64,000 bases of DNA from Pseudomonas sp. stari2. Its GTDB lineage: Bacteria > Pseudomonadota > Gammaproteobacteria > Pseudomonadales > Pseudomonadaceae. Below are positions 43,257-52,779 of the stretch, piece after piece. Made by a program: the position numbers and the translations under genes. Where the stretch lies: NCBI RefSeq assembly GCF_040760005.1, contig NZ_CP099760.1:2289501-2353500 (forward strand), read 5' to 3'. The notes below the pieces were generated by a model. That model made no database searches. It saw only the letters and a list, made by a program, of their open reading frames with translations, and was not told where the DNA came from. How positions within the stretch are numbered: the stretch's first letter is position 1; each line of letters begins with the position of its first letter.

Positions 43257-45737
43257 ATGTCCGCAATTCACGAATTGAAACCCCTGTTCAAGGCCCTGGT
43301 GATTTCCCGAACGTTGCGCTCGCGCTCTGTGCTGGCGGGGATGGGCATGGCGTGCCTGCTGCCGCTCAGCGCTCAGGTCCAGGCCGAAGACAAAGCCTTC
43401 AATATCGCGGCACAGTCCCTGCCACAGGCGCTGCAAGCGTTTGGCGAGCAGAGCAACATGCAAGTCATCTACAGCGCCGATGATCTGGCGGGCCTCAAGA
43501 GCTTTGCAGTCAAAGGCAACATGACGCCGGAGTCGGCCATCGGCCAGCTCCTGCGCGGCACCGATGTGCGTTTCACCGTGGAAGGCAACACCCTGATGCT
43601 GGTGCGCAGTGGCAGCGCCAAAGGTCTGGAACTGGGTGCCACCACGATCAACGCCACCTCGCTGGGCACCACCACCGAAGGCACCAATTCCTACACCACC
43701 GGTGCCGTGACCATCGGCAAGGGCCAGCAGAAACTCAAGGACATCCCGCAGTCAGTCAGCGTCCTGACCCGCAAGCGCATGGATGACCAGAACATCAGCA
43801 ATCTGACCCAGGCCGTCGAGGCCACCACTGGCCTGACCGCGCTGAAGTCACCGGGCCCGGGTATCTTCATTTACTCCCGTGGTTTCGACATCGAAGCGAT
43901 CCAGTACGACGGCGTGCCGATCCCGCGCAACGTGTATGCGCTGGGCAGCTACATCACCGAAAACATGGCGATCTACGACCGCATGGAAGTAATCCGTGGC
44001 GCGGCCGGCCTGCTGCAAGGCGCGAACAGCCCGGGCGGCGCGATCAACATGGTGCGCAAGCGCGGCCAGGCCGAACCGACCGTAACCCTCACCGCCAAGG
44101 CGGGCAGCTGGGATCGTTATGGCTCACAGGCTGACGTGGGCGGCCCGTTGAACGATGCCGGCACCATTCGTGGTCGCGCAGTGGTCAACTATGAAAAAGA
44201 CCACTCGTTCACCGACTACGCCTGGAACTGGGAACAGACCGTGTACGGCGCCCTGGACTTCGACCTGGACGAAGACACCGTGCTCGGCATCGGTTTCAGC
44301 AACAAGAAGAGCCACGGCCGTCCGTACCTGCTGGGCCTGCCGCGCTACGCCGACGCCAGCAACATCAACCTGCCGCGCTCGACCTACACCGGTGCAACCT
44401 GGAACCGTTCGATGAACGACCAGACCGCGGTGTACGCCGACCTTGAACATCACTTCAACGACAGCTGGAAAATCAAGGCCTCGGCCATCGCCATGAATGA
44501 GTCGAACGAGGCGACCTACCAGTTCATCGCCGGCGTGGTACCGGTCGGTGGCAGCACCGGTCCGCGTTTCTCCGACTACGCGACCGACTTTTCCAACAAG
44601 AACCGTGCGTTCGACATCTACCTCGACGGCCAGTTTGAAGGCTTCGGCTTCAAGCAAGGCCTGACCGTTGGCGCCAACTACTCCAAGTTCACCAGCGATG
44701 ATCAATACGCTCGCCAGTTCACCCCGGGCGTAGACATCTTTGACATCGATCACAACCGTCCGCAGAAGTCGTTCGACATGATCGCCGACGCCGCCAACCT
44801 GGCCGTGAGCACCTACGATGTTCGCCAGAAAGGTCTTTACGGCAGTTACCGGATCAACCTGACCGACCCACTGACCCTGATTCTCGGTGCGCGTACCAGC
44901 TGGTACGACTACTCCTTCGACCAGGACAACTACTTCGCCCGCGAACTGCAGGAAGGCGGCGAGAAGAACTCGATCAAGAGCACCGGCCGCGTAACGCCTT
45001 ACGTCGGCATGGTGTATGCGCTGAACGAACAGTGGTCGGCCTACGGCAGTGTTGCCGAGGTGTTCATTCCGCAAACCCAGCTGACCAAAGAGAAGACCGC
45101 GCTCAAGCCGATCGAAGGCACCAACTACGAGCTGGGTATCAAGGGCGAGCTGATGGATGGCCGCTTCAACACCTCCCTGGCGTTGTTCCGCTACATCCAG
45201 AAAAACCGCGCCGTGTCTGACCTGACCACCGACATCGAAGGGCCGGAGGCCTGCAACGGCTGGTACTGCTCGACAGCGTCGGGCAAGGTTCGCAGCCAGG
45301 GCCTGGAAGCGGAAATCGCCGGTGAACTGTTCGATGGCATGCAGATCTCCAGCGGCTATACCTACAACACCACCAAGTTCCTCGAAGACTCCGACCTCAA
45401 GGGCAAGCGTTTCGCCACCGGTACGCCGATGCACATGTTCCGCCTGTGGGGCGACTACACCCTGCCGGGTGATTTCCACAAGGTCAGCGTCGGTGCCGGC
45501 GTGAATGCCCAGAGCAGCACGCTCAGCTTCGACCGCAGCTTCGATCTGCCGGGCTTTGCCATCTGGGGTTCGCGCGTTGCCTACCAGGCCACCGACGAGG
45601 TCAACCTGGCCGTCAACCTGAACAACATGTTCGACAAGCGCTACATCATTCCGGCGTTCGCCCAGATCAACAGCAACAGCTACTACGGCGACCCGCGTAA
45701 CGTGATGTTCAGCGTGACGTACAAACCGCAGTTCTGA
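43257..45737 (+). CDS. fpvA: TonB-dependent ferripyoverdine receptor with signalling domain
   Basis: An 826-residue outer-membrane receptor. Residues 1-43 are a signal peptide ending AQVQA. Residues about 46-116 are the secretin/TonB short N-terminal signalling domain (FNIAAQSLPQALQAFGEQSN), which contacts an anti-sigma factor such as FpvR. The plug follows at about 150-270 (LKDIPQSVSVLTRKRM; RGAAGLLQGANSPGGAINMV). The rest is a 22-strand barrel ending FSVTYKPQF with the terminal Phe needed for assembly. It imports the iron-loaded pyoverdine made by the surrounding genes and signals its uptake, activating FpvI and PvdS. It stands alone between two terminators, convergent with pvdD. Specificity should match the peptide predicted here. 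Confidence 0.93.
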   Translation: MSAIHELKPLFKALVISRTLRSRSVLAGMGMACLLPLSAQVQAEDKAFNIAAQSLPQALQAFGEQSNMQVIYSADDLAGLKSFAVKGNMTPESAIGQLLRGTDVRFTVEGNTLMLVRSGSAKGLELGATTINATSLGTTTEGTNSYTTGAVTIGKGQQKLKDIPQSVSVLTRKRMDDQNISNLTQAVEATTGLTALKSPGPGIFIYSRGFDIEAIQYDGVPIPRNVYALGSYITENMAIYDRMEVIRGAAGLLQGANSPGGAINMVRKRGQAEPTVTLTAKAGSWDRYGSQADVGGPLNDAGTIRGRAVVNYEKDHSFTDYAWNWEQTVYGALDFDLDEDTVLGIGFSNKKSHGRPYLLGLPRYADASNINLPRSTYTGATWNRSMNDQTAVYADLEHHFNDSWKIKASAIAMNESNEATYQFIAGVVPVGGSTGPRFSDYATDFSNKNRAFDIYLDGQFEGFGFKQGLTVGANYSKFTSDDQYARQFTPGVDIFDIDHNRPQKSFDMIADAANLAVSTYDVRQKGLYGSYRINLTDPLTLILGARTSWYDYSFDQDNYFARELQEGGEKNSIKSTGRVTPYVGMVYALNEQWSAYGSVAEVFIPQTQLTKEKTALKPIEGTNYELGIKGELMDGRFNTSLALFRYIQKNRAVSDLTTDIEGPEACNGWYCSTASGKVRSQGLEAEIAGELFDGMQISSGYTYNTTKFLEDSDLKGKRFATGTPMHMFRLWGDYTLPGDFHKVSVGAGVNAQSSTLSFDRSFDLPGFAIWGSRVAYQATDEVNLAVNLNNMFDKRYIIPAFAQINSNSYYGDPRNVMFSVTYKPQF

Positions 45738-45755
45738 TCCATCGGTCATACCCAA

Positions 45756-45787
45756 ACCCGGTCTGCCATTGCAGGCCGGGTTTTTTA
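45756..45787 (+). terminator. Intrinsic terminator of fpvA
   Basis: A stem of AACCCGGTCTGC with GCAGGCCGGGTT (one G-T pair), loop CATT, followed by a T-tract, 18 bp after the fpvA stop. Confidence 0.9.
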
Positions 45788-45847
45788 TTGCCCTGAATAA
45801 ATCGGCGGCGCCTGGCTTCAGGGTGGATGCACGAAAGGCCTCCAAAG

Positions 45848-45882
45848 AAAAACCCCGTCAATCAAGGACTGACGGGGTTTTT
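45848..45882 (-). terminator. Intrinsic terminator of pvdD, symmetric
   Basis: AAAAACCCCGTCA pairs with TGACGGGGTTTTT. The A-tract and T-tract let it work in both directions; it lies 18 bp after the pvdD stop. Confidence 0.88.
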
Positions 45883-45900
45883 GGGGCTTGCGCGGAGGGC

Positions 45901-48900
45901 TCAGCGCACTCGACTGTTGCTCAGGAACGTATCGATCAGGGGGGCAAGCAATTCATCCTGAAAGATCATGCTGCGGTGTTCCAGCGGTGACAGCTGCGAG
46001 CAGTTCAGTTCGCCCGTTTGGCTGTAGCGCTGGATCAGCGCCTGGCTGAAGACCAGTTCTTCTGCGGTTTTTTCCGGTACCGCCCACCAGCAACTCGGTT
46101 TGACCCGAAGTGGCTTGTAGGTGAAGGTCTCGAAGGCTTCCACCAGACGCTCGTGCACCGAGAACGCCTGGGCGTTCATGACTTCACTCTTGATGTTCTG
46201 CACGGTGGCCAGCAAGTCACCTTGACCCGGTTCGACCTGACCGGCTGCCCAGTCATAGAAGTCTTTGACGCTGCCGTGCGGCGTCGTTTGCAGGTAGGCG
46301 GTGGTGCGCAGTGCCAGGGTCGGGAACAACAGGTTGAAGTAGTGCACGGCGTCGAGCACTTCTTCCGAGGTGATGCCGAGCGCTTCGTCGTCCGGTCGCT
46401 GGAAGCGTGACAGGTCGGCGGGGAAGGCCGAAGCCGGCACGGTGCCGTCGACCAGCCCGAGGAACGCCACTTCATGACCCTGAGACTCCAGCGTCGCAGC
46501 CACGTCCATGGCCAGCGGGCCACCCAGCGACCAGCCCATCAGGTGATAAGGCCCCTGCGGTTGAGTGTTGACGATTTCACGGCTGTAGTCGGCGATCATC
46601 TCCGACCAGGTTTGCGCGTCGTTGTGTTGTTGCGAGAAGCCGCGATGCATCACGCCGTAAACTTTCGCCCGATTGTTCAAGCGTTTGGCCAGCGGCTGAT
46701 AGCAGAATACGATGCCACCGCTGGGGTGCAGGCAGAACAGCGCCGGTGCATCGGCCGGTGCGTTGTTGAGTTCGATCACGCATTGCGCGGTTGCGAAATG
46801 CTGGCGGGCGACGAAAGCGGACAGTTCGCCGATGGTCGGGTTAGCCAGCAGCTCTTGCAAACGTACTTCGATGTCGAGCTGCGCCTTCAGTTGAGCGATC
46901 AACTGGATCGCGAGAATCGAATGGCCGCCTAACTCGAAGAAGTTGTCGGTGATCCCCACGCGTTCGATGTTCAACGACTGCTGCCAAAGACTGGCCAGCG
47001 CTTCTTCCAGCGGATTGCCCGGCGCCACGTAGCTGCGTTGCCAGAGGCTGGCGTCCGGTTCCGGCAGTGCCTTGCGGTCAAGTTTGCCGTTGGCGTTCAA
47101 CGGGAAGCGCTCAAGGAACAACAGGTGCGCAGGCACCATGTAATCGGGCAATTGCGCACGCAGTGCGGTGATCAGGGTGTCGCGCAGTTCCGTCGAATCC
47201 GCAGCGATGACGTAGGCCACCAATTGCAGGCCGCTCGGACCTTCGTGGGTCAGCACCGCGCAATCCTGCACCTGCGGCTGATCGAGCAGACGCGCTTCGA
47301 TCTCGCCCAGTTCGATGCGGAAACCACGGATTTTTACTTGATGGTCGATTCGCCCGACGTATTCGATGCTGCCGTCGTTGCAGTACTTCGCGAGGTCGCC
47401 GGTACGGTACAGACGCCCACCCTGAACACTGTCGAACGGGTCGGGGATGAAACGTGTGGCGGTCAGGTCGGTGCGGTTCAGGTAGCCTCGGGCGAGCCCG
47501 GCGCGACCGATGTACAGCTCGCCGGTGCAGCCTTTGGCGACCGGGTTGAGGCCTTCATCCAGCAGATACCAGGACAGGTCGGCAATCGGCACGCCGATGG
47601 GGCTGGCGGATTCGGTCTCCAGGTCAGCCAGTGACAGCGGCCGGTAGGTTACGTGAACGGTGGTTTCGGTGATGCCGTACATGTTGATCAGTTGCGGGGC
47701 CTGATCGCCGAAGCGCTCGAACCAGGGGCGCAGGCTTTTCACCTCGATCGCCTCTCCGCCGAAAATCACGTAGCGCAGTTGCTGGGTCAACGGCTGGTCA
47801 GGTTCGCAGGCTACTTTCATCAGTTGTTTGAACGCCGACGGCGTCTGGTTCAGCACGCTGACGTTCTCTTCGCAGAGCAGCGTGTAGACGTCTTGCGGAG
47901 AGCGGCTGACTGCGTGCGGCACGATGACCAGGCGACCTCCGTACAGCAGCGCACCAAAGATCTCCCAGACCGAGAAGTCGAAGGCATAAGAGTGGAACAG
48001 GCTCCAGACATCGTTCTGATTGAAGCCGAACCAACCGCTGGTGGCTTCGAACAGGCGCACCACATTGTGATGCGGCAGCAGGGCGCCCTTGGGTTTTCCG
48101 GTCGAGCCGGAGGTGTAGATCACGTACGCCAGATTGTCCGGCCCCACGGCCACTTCGGGGTTGTGCTCGGCGACGTCGGTCAGGCTCGTGGCATCGTCGA
48201 GCAGCACGCAGCGTACGTGGGCGGGCAATGGCAATTGCTCGCGCAGATGGCTCTGGGTCAGGACCCAATCGATGCGGCTGTCCTCGATCATGTAGGCCAG
48301 ACGATCAGCCGGGTAGGCCGGGTCCAGTGGCACATAGGCGCCGCCGGCCTTGAGAACCGCCAGCAGGCCGATCAGCATCTGCGGCGAGCGCTCGGCGGCG
48401 ATGCCCACCAGCACATCCGGGCCGACACCGTTGGCGATCAAGCGGTGGGCCAGACGGTTGGCCTGGCGGTTGAGCTCGGCGTAACTGACCTGTTGTTCGC
48501 CGAAGGTCAGGGCGATGGCGGTGCCATTGCGCGCGACCTGGGCTTCGATCAACTGGTGCAGGCACAGCGACGGGGCGATTCGAGCCTGTTGCGGGTTCCA
48601 TTCGGCGAGGGTCTGCCGCTGCTCTTCGGCATCAAGCAGTTGCAATTCGTCCAGGCGCCAATCGGGACGGGCGATCAGTTGCAGCAGCAGTTGCTGCCAG
48701 TGCCGGGCCATGCGCTCGATGGTGGCGGGGGTGTAGAGGTCGCGGCTGTATTCGAACGTGGCTTGCAGGTTCTGCGGGCTGAAGTCGACGTCCAGCGACA
48801 GATCAAACTTGGCCTGGCTTTCGCCGGCATCCAGAAACTGCAGGTTCAGCCCGCCCCATTCCACGGCCGCCGGCTCGCCGCCGTCCGTGCGCCAGTTGAA

Positions 48901-50052
48901 CAACACCTGGAACAGCGGATTGAGCGAGGTGGCACTGCCGCGTTGCAGTTGATCGAACAACAACTCCAGCGGGTAATCGGCGTGTTCCAGCGTCGCCAGC
49001 GAATGCGCGCGCAAGGCTTGCAGGAAGTCCCGCACCGATTGCTGGCCGTCGAGCGTCGCCTTGTACACCTGACTGCTGACAAAAAAGCCCACCAGTTCCT
49101 GGCTGTCACTGCGGTTGCGGCTGGCATTGGGCACGCCGACGGTGAATTCGCGCTGCTGACTGTAACGGCCGAGCAGCAGTTGCCACGCGCCCATCGCCAG
49201 CACGAACGGGGTCAGGCCCTCGTTTTGGCAGAAACGGTTGAGGGCTTGCAGCGCTGTGGGCGCAAGGCTCAGGGAATGACGCCAGGCCAAATGTTGCTGG
49301 CCTTCGACGCGGGCATAATCGACCGGCAGCTCAAGCGCTGGCAGTTCGCGGCCCAGATACTGACGCCAGTAATGGTCGGCGCGCTTGCAGGCCACGCTGT
49401 CGATGTACTCGCCGCGTTGCCACTGCGCGTAGTCGCTGTACTGGATCGGCAACTGGCTCAGCACCGGGCTGAGGCCGGCACTGGCTTGCGCATAGGCGCG
49501 CGCCAGATCCTGCATGAGGATTGCGTTGGACCAGGCGTCGGACACGATGTGGTGCATGTTCAGCAGCAACACGTGTTCACGCTCGGCTGTCTTGATCAGG
49601 GTGGTGCGGATCAGCGGTGCGCGGCTCAGGTCGAACGGTTGCAGGGCCTGGGTTTGCAGGCGTTGTTCGAGGTGCAGGCTACGGGTGTCCTCATCCAGCA
49701 AGGAAAGGTCCTGGCGCTTTAGGTTCAGGCGTGCCTGGCGCTCGACCACCTGGGTCGGCACGCCGTCGATTTCGCGAAAGGCAGTGCGCAGGATGTCGTG
49801 GCGGTCGATCACCGCGTTGAGCGCGGTTTCCAGCGCCTGCGGATCGAGGTCGCCGTCCAGGCGCAAGGCGCGTGGCAAGTTGTAGGCGGCATTCGCCGGC
49901 GCCTGTTGCTGCACCAGCCACAGACGTTGCTGGGCGTACGACAGCGGCGCCCGATCCAGGCGCGCGCGGCGGTTGTCTACCGGGTCTGGCTCGACGGCGT
50001 CGGCATCGGCCAACAGCAGTGCCAGCAGGTCATCATCAAGAAGTTCGTTCAT
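45901..50052 (-). CDS. pvdD: Terminal pyoverdine peptide synthetase NRPS4: C-A (Thr)-T-TE
   Basis: A 1383-residue last module. C is at about 35-455 with HHIVSDAW, where Ala replaces the usual Gly of HHxxxDG. A is at about 475-975 (core YTSGSTGKPKG) with code DFWNIGMVH, the classic Thr code. T is near 1035 (LGGHSILAI). A thioesterase occupies about 1095-1383 with GWSLGG, releasing the finished peptide. It adds L-Thr to the hydroxy-Asp of NRPS3 and ends the assembly line. It is separated from the + strand synthetases by fpvA and lies 34 bp downstream of pvdE, as last gene of the pvdM-N-O-E-D operon. Its N-terminus (MNELLDDDLLALLLADADAV) may be a docking helix. Confidence 0.93.
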   Translation of the reverse strand: MNELLDDDLLALLLADADAVEPDPVDNRRARLDRAPLSYAQQRLWLVQQQAPANAAYNLPRALRLDGDLDPQALETALNAVIDRHDILRTAFREIDGVPTQVVERQARLNLKRQDLSLLDEDTRSLHLEQRLQTQALQPFDLSRAPLIRTTLIKTAEREHVLLLNMHHIVSDAWSNAILMQDLARAYAQASAGLSPVLSQLPIQYSDYAQWQRGEYIDSVACKRADHYWRQYLGRELPALELPVDYARVEGQQHLAWRHSLSLAPTALQALNRFCQNEGLTPFVLAMGAWQLLLGRYSQQREFTVGVPNASRNRSDSQELVGFFVSSQVYKATLDGQQSVRDFLQALRAHSLATLEHADYPLELLFDQLQRGSATSLNPLFQVLFNWRTDGGEPAAVEWGGLNLQFLDAGESQAKFDLSLDVDFSPQNLQATFEYSRDLYTPATIERMARHWQQLLLQLIARPDWRLDELQLLDAEEQRQTLAEWNPQQARIAPSLCLHQLIEAQVARNGTAIALTFGEQQVSYAELNRQANRLAHRLIANGVGPDVLVGIAAERSPQMLIGLLAVLKAGGAYVPLDPAYPADRLAYMIEDSRIDWVLTQSHLREQLPLPAHVRCVLLDDATSLTDVAEHNPEVAVGPDNLAYVIYTSGSTGKPKGALLPHHNVVRLFEATSGWFGFNQNDVWSLFHSYAFDFSVWEIFGALLYGGRLVIVPHAVSRSPQDVYTLLCEENVSVLNQTPSAFKQLMKVACEPDQPLTQQLRYVIFGGEAIEVKSLRPWFERFGDQAPQLINMYGITETTVHVTYRPLSLADLETESASPIGVPIADLSWYLLDEGLNPVAKGCTGELYIGRAGLARGYLNRTDLTATRFIPDPFDSVQGGRLYRTGDLAKYCNDGSIEYVGRIDHQVKIRGFRIELGEIEARLLDQPQVQDCAVLTHEGPSGLQLVAYVIAADSTELRDTLITALRAQLPDYMVPAHLLFLERFPLNANGKLDRKALPEPDASLWQRSYVAPGNPLEEALASLWQQSLNIERVGITDNFFELGGHSILAIQLIAQLKAQLDIEVRLQELLANPTIGELSAFVARQHFATAQCVIELNNAPADAPALFCLHPSGGIVFCYQPLAKRLNNRAKVYGVMHRGFSQQHNDAQTWSEMIADYSREIVNTQPQGPYHLMGWSLGGPLAMDVAATLESQGHEVAFLGLVDGTVPASAFPADLSRFQRPDDEALGITSEEVLDAVHYFNLLFPTLALRTTAYLQTTPHGSVKDFYDWAAGQVEPGQGDLLATVQNIKSEVMNAQAFSVHERLVEAFETFTYKPLRVKPSCWWAVPEKTAEELVFSQALIQRYSQTGELNCSQLSPLEHRSMIFQDELLAPLIDTFLSNSRVR

Positions 50053-50086
50053 GGCTTTCTCTTAACACTCGACAGGGGCGGGCCGG

Positions 50087-51745
50087 TCAGCAGACGGCTG
50101 CCGGGGCTTTTTCGCTGATGACCTGGCCGCCTTGCATGCGCACCAGTTGGTCGGCGACGTCGAAATAACGGTCGTCGTGGGAGATCACGATGATGGTCTT
50201 GCCCAGGTATTTGAGTTCCGGCAGCAGCTCGGTGTAGAAAATTCGCCGGAACACCGGGTCCTGATCGGCCGCCCATTCGTCGAACACCAGCACCGGACGT
50301 TCCTCCAGCCAGGCGTTGAGCAGGGCCAGTCGCTTGCGCTGGCCGGTGGACAGATCGGTGGTGCTGAACGCGCCATCGCGAATGCTGACCTTGTGCGAAA
50401 TCTCCAGGCGTTCGAGGTAGCGGTTGGCGTCCTCGGGTACTTGCTGATCGCCCTGCACCAGTTCGTCAAACAGGTAGTAGTCGGCAAAAATCGTGGTGAA
50501 CAATTGACGGTAATCGTCACGGTTCTCGGCCACCACGGGCGCACCGTTGAGCAGGATTTCCCCGCCCTTTGGCGCGTACAGCCCCAACAGCAATTTGATC
50601 AGGGTGGTTTTGCCGCCGCCGTTCTCGCCGACGATGAACACGATTTCACCCTGACGGATCGACAGATTGACCGGGCCGAGGGTGAACGGTTTGTTGTTGT
50701 CCACGGCGGCGAATGCGTAGTGAACGTCACGCAGTTCCAGATGCTCGACCACCGGTTTGGCGCTGGCGGTGTCGCTCAGCAGCAGGTGGGGTTCCGGGGA
50801 GGAAAACTGCTCCGCCAGATCGGCAATGCGTTTGAAGGCGATGTTGGCGCGACTGACCACCGGCAGGGTGGTCACCAGGTATTCCAGCGGGCCTTTCATG
50901 TACAGCAGCACCAGCACGAAACCGCTGAGCACCGCTTTGTCGGTACCCAGCCAGAAGGATTGCAGGGCGAGTGCCAGGCCGATCACCACGAAGAACAGCA
51001 TCGAGCCAAACGTCTTGGCGACCACGAAGGTGTTGATCGAACGGATGTGGGTGTTGCAGATGTAATCGGCGGTGCCTTCGATGCGCTGACTGAACATGCG
51101 CTGACGGCGCGGGCGATGGATGCGCAGTTCCTTGGCGCCGGCCGCGATGGCGCTGTAATGCTTTTGCAGTTCGTCTTCGGCTTCACGGGCCGCTTCGAAA
51201 CCCTTGATGCCTTTGGCCCGGGCGACGTATTGCACGACGGTGCCGATGATGATCGCCACCAGCAGCAGCGCGAACATCGGCACCGAGAGGTAAGCCAGGT
51301 AACCCAGGCAACCGAGGGTGACGGTGAAGGCGATGGCCAGTGGCGCGAAGGAAAACGCGAAGTCGCTGACGGTGTCGACGTCATGGGTCAGCACCGGGAT
51401 CAGGCGATGGCTGCGGAAGCGTTCGATCTGTTCGATCGGCGCCAGCAGGACTTTTTCGCCAAGGGATTTTCGCAGTCCGGCAATGATGTGCTGGCCGACA
51501 TGGTTGGTGCCGATGTCGGACAGGATCGAGCTCAACAGCGCCAGTGCACAGAGCCCGGCGAAACTGGCGAGCACACCCAGCGACGGGCTGCCGTTGGCGT
51601 TCAGGGCGTCATTGATGGTCGCCAGCAGCGCCGTGACGCTGAGGCCGCCGACCATGCCGAGCATGATCGAGATCATGACCACCAGCCAATAGGGCTTGAG
51701 CAGGCTGAGAACTTCGCTGATGGCGCCACGGGATTTAGTGGTCAT
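50087..51745 (-). CDS. pvdE: ABC exporter of ferribactin to the periplasm
   Basis: A 552-residue half-transporter of the cyclic peptide exporter type. About six membrane segments lie in residues 15-290. The nucleotide-binding domain follows, with Walker A GENGGGKTTL near residue 372, signature LSTGQRKRL and Walker B VLVFDEWAADQD. The Asp-Glu order and length match PvdE, which moves the acylated precursor from cytoplasm to periplasm, where the chromophore is completed. It sits between pvdO (86 bp upstream) and pvdD (34 bp downstream), with no promoter seen in either gap, so it is read from the pvdM promoter. Confidence 0.93.
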   Translation of the reverse strand: MTTKSRGAISEVLSLLKPYWLVVMISIMLGMVGGLSVTALLATINDALNANGSPSLGVLASFAGLCALALLSSILSDIGTNHVGQHIIAGLRKSLGEKVLLAPIEQIERFRSHRLIPVLTHDVDTVSDFAFSFAPLAIAFTVTLGCLGYLAYLSVPMFALLLVAIIIGTVVQYVARAKGIKGFEAAREAEDELQKHYSAIAAGAKELRIHRPRRQRMFSQRIEGTADYICNTHIRSINTFVVAKTFGSMLFFVVIGLALALQSFWLGTDKAVLSGFVLVLLYMKGPLEYLVTTLPVVSRANIAFKRIADLAEQFSSPEPHLLLSDTASAKPVVEHLELRDVHYAFAAVDNNKPFTLGPVNLSIRQGEIVFIVGENGGGKTTLIKLLLGLYAPKGGEILLNGAPVVAENRDDYRQLFTTIFADYYLFDELVQGDQQVPEDANRYLERLEISHKVSIRDGAFSTTDLSTGQRKRLALLNAWLEERPVLVFDEWAADQDPVFRRIFYTELLPELKYLGKTIIVISHDDRYFDVADQLVRMQGGQVISEKAPAAVC

Positions 51746-51831
51746 GAGGGATTCCGCTTTTGGAGGCCGCTGGGGCGATGATTCGAGAAAAACCGGGAGG
51801 GCGTCGATCCGATGGCCGACGCCGGGGTGGA

Positions 51832-52743
51832 TCAGAGGTCGCGGGCTACACGAAAGCCCAGCCAGTCGCCACGCACTTTGGGGTAGACCGCGTTGCGGTT
51901 GCCGGAACGCGAGAACACCGGCGCTTCGCCCCAGTCATTGCCACGGATGCGCTGGATGGTGCAGTCGCCGCTCCGCCACGCACTGCCGTCACTCGGAGCG
52001 CCGACGTAGTTTTCGTTGTAGCAGTCGGCGGTCCATTCGTAGACGTTGCCGTGCATGTCATAGACGCCAAAGGCGTTGGCCGGGAAGCTGCCGGCCGGTG
52101 CGGTGAAGTTAAAGCCATCTGCGGCGCCATAGGTGTTGGCATGTTTGGCGATGCTGTATTCCTTGCCCTCATCGAACGGGAACGGGAAGGGCCCGGTGCT
52201 GCCGGCACGCGCGGCGTATTCGCGCAGGGACTCACTGACCAGACGGTATTGCTTGCCAGTCTTTTTCGAGAGCCACGCCACGTACGCGTTGACCTCGGCG
52301 AAGTCCATGCACACGGCCGGATGCCTGTCGGTGTACTGCTTGCGCGGGTCGCTGCCCGCGTAATCCGGAATCCCGGCCTTGCACGCTCGGCCCTCGCGAT
52401 CATCACCGTCGGGCATCTGATAACCGGTGTCCTTGAGGTAGGCGTCCCACTGCCCCCGAAGGACCTGGAAGCGGCTGATGGCCAGCGGTTTGGCGAACGT
52501 CACCGGGTGCATCGGACCTTCGTCCGGCTCGCGACCGACTTCGTCTTCCGGGGTGCCCATGGTGAAGGTGCCGGTGGGCAGCACGACCATTTCCGGGCAG
52601 TCCTTGCAATCTTTGAACACCTTGCCCGGCTGCAGCGGTTCAGCCGCCTGCGCCAGCCCCGGCAACAGGCTGGCGAGCAGGGCGGCGAGGGTCAGCGCCG
52701 GGAGCGACTTGATGGAAAAACTACGTAGCTCACTGTTCATCAT
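51832..52743 (-). CDS. pvdO: Periplasmic FGE/SUMF1-like protein for chromophore oxidation
   Basis: 303 residues. A signal peptide is present (LPALTLAALLASLLPGLAQA, cleavage near residue 33). The rest is a formylglycine-generating-enzyme (SUMF1) type domain: GTFTMGTPEDEVGREPDEGP near the start and GVYDMHGNVYEWTADCYNE, GDWLGFRVARDL at the end. In P. aeruginosa PvdO is required for the last oxidation, dihydropyoverdine to pyoverdine. Two consecutive ATGs exist (52743 and 52740); GAGAGAA suits the second. It is 36 bp downstream of pvdN. Confidence 0.92.
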   Translation of the reverse strand: MMNSELRSFSIKSLPALTLAALLASLLPGLAQAAEPLQPGKVFKDCKDCPEMVVLPTGTFTMGTPEDEVGREPDEGPMHPVTFAKPLAISRFQVLRGQWDAYLKDTGYQMPDGDDREGRACKAGIPDYAGSDPRKQYTDRHPAVCMDFAEVNAYVAWLSKKTGKQYRLVSESLREYAARAGSTGPFPFPFDEGKEYSIAKHANTYGAADGFNFTAPAGSFPANAFGVYDMHGNVYEWTADCYNENYVGAPSDGSAWRSGDCTIQRIRGNDWGEAPVFSRSGNRNAVYPKVRGDWLGFRVARDL

Positions 52744-52779
52744 TTCTCTCGATAACAGGTTTAAAGGAGTTCGCGGTGC

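Noticed and set aside
47653..49722. 689-codon + strand frame opposite pvdD
   Set aside because: pvdD on the - strand has complete C-A-T-TE motifs over the same bases.
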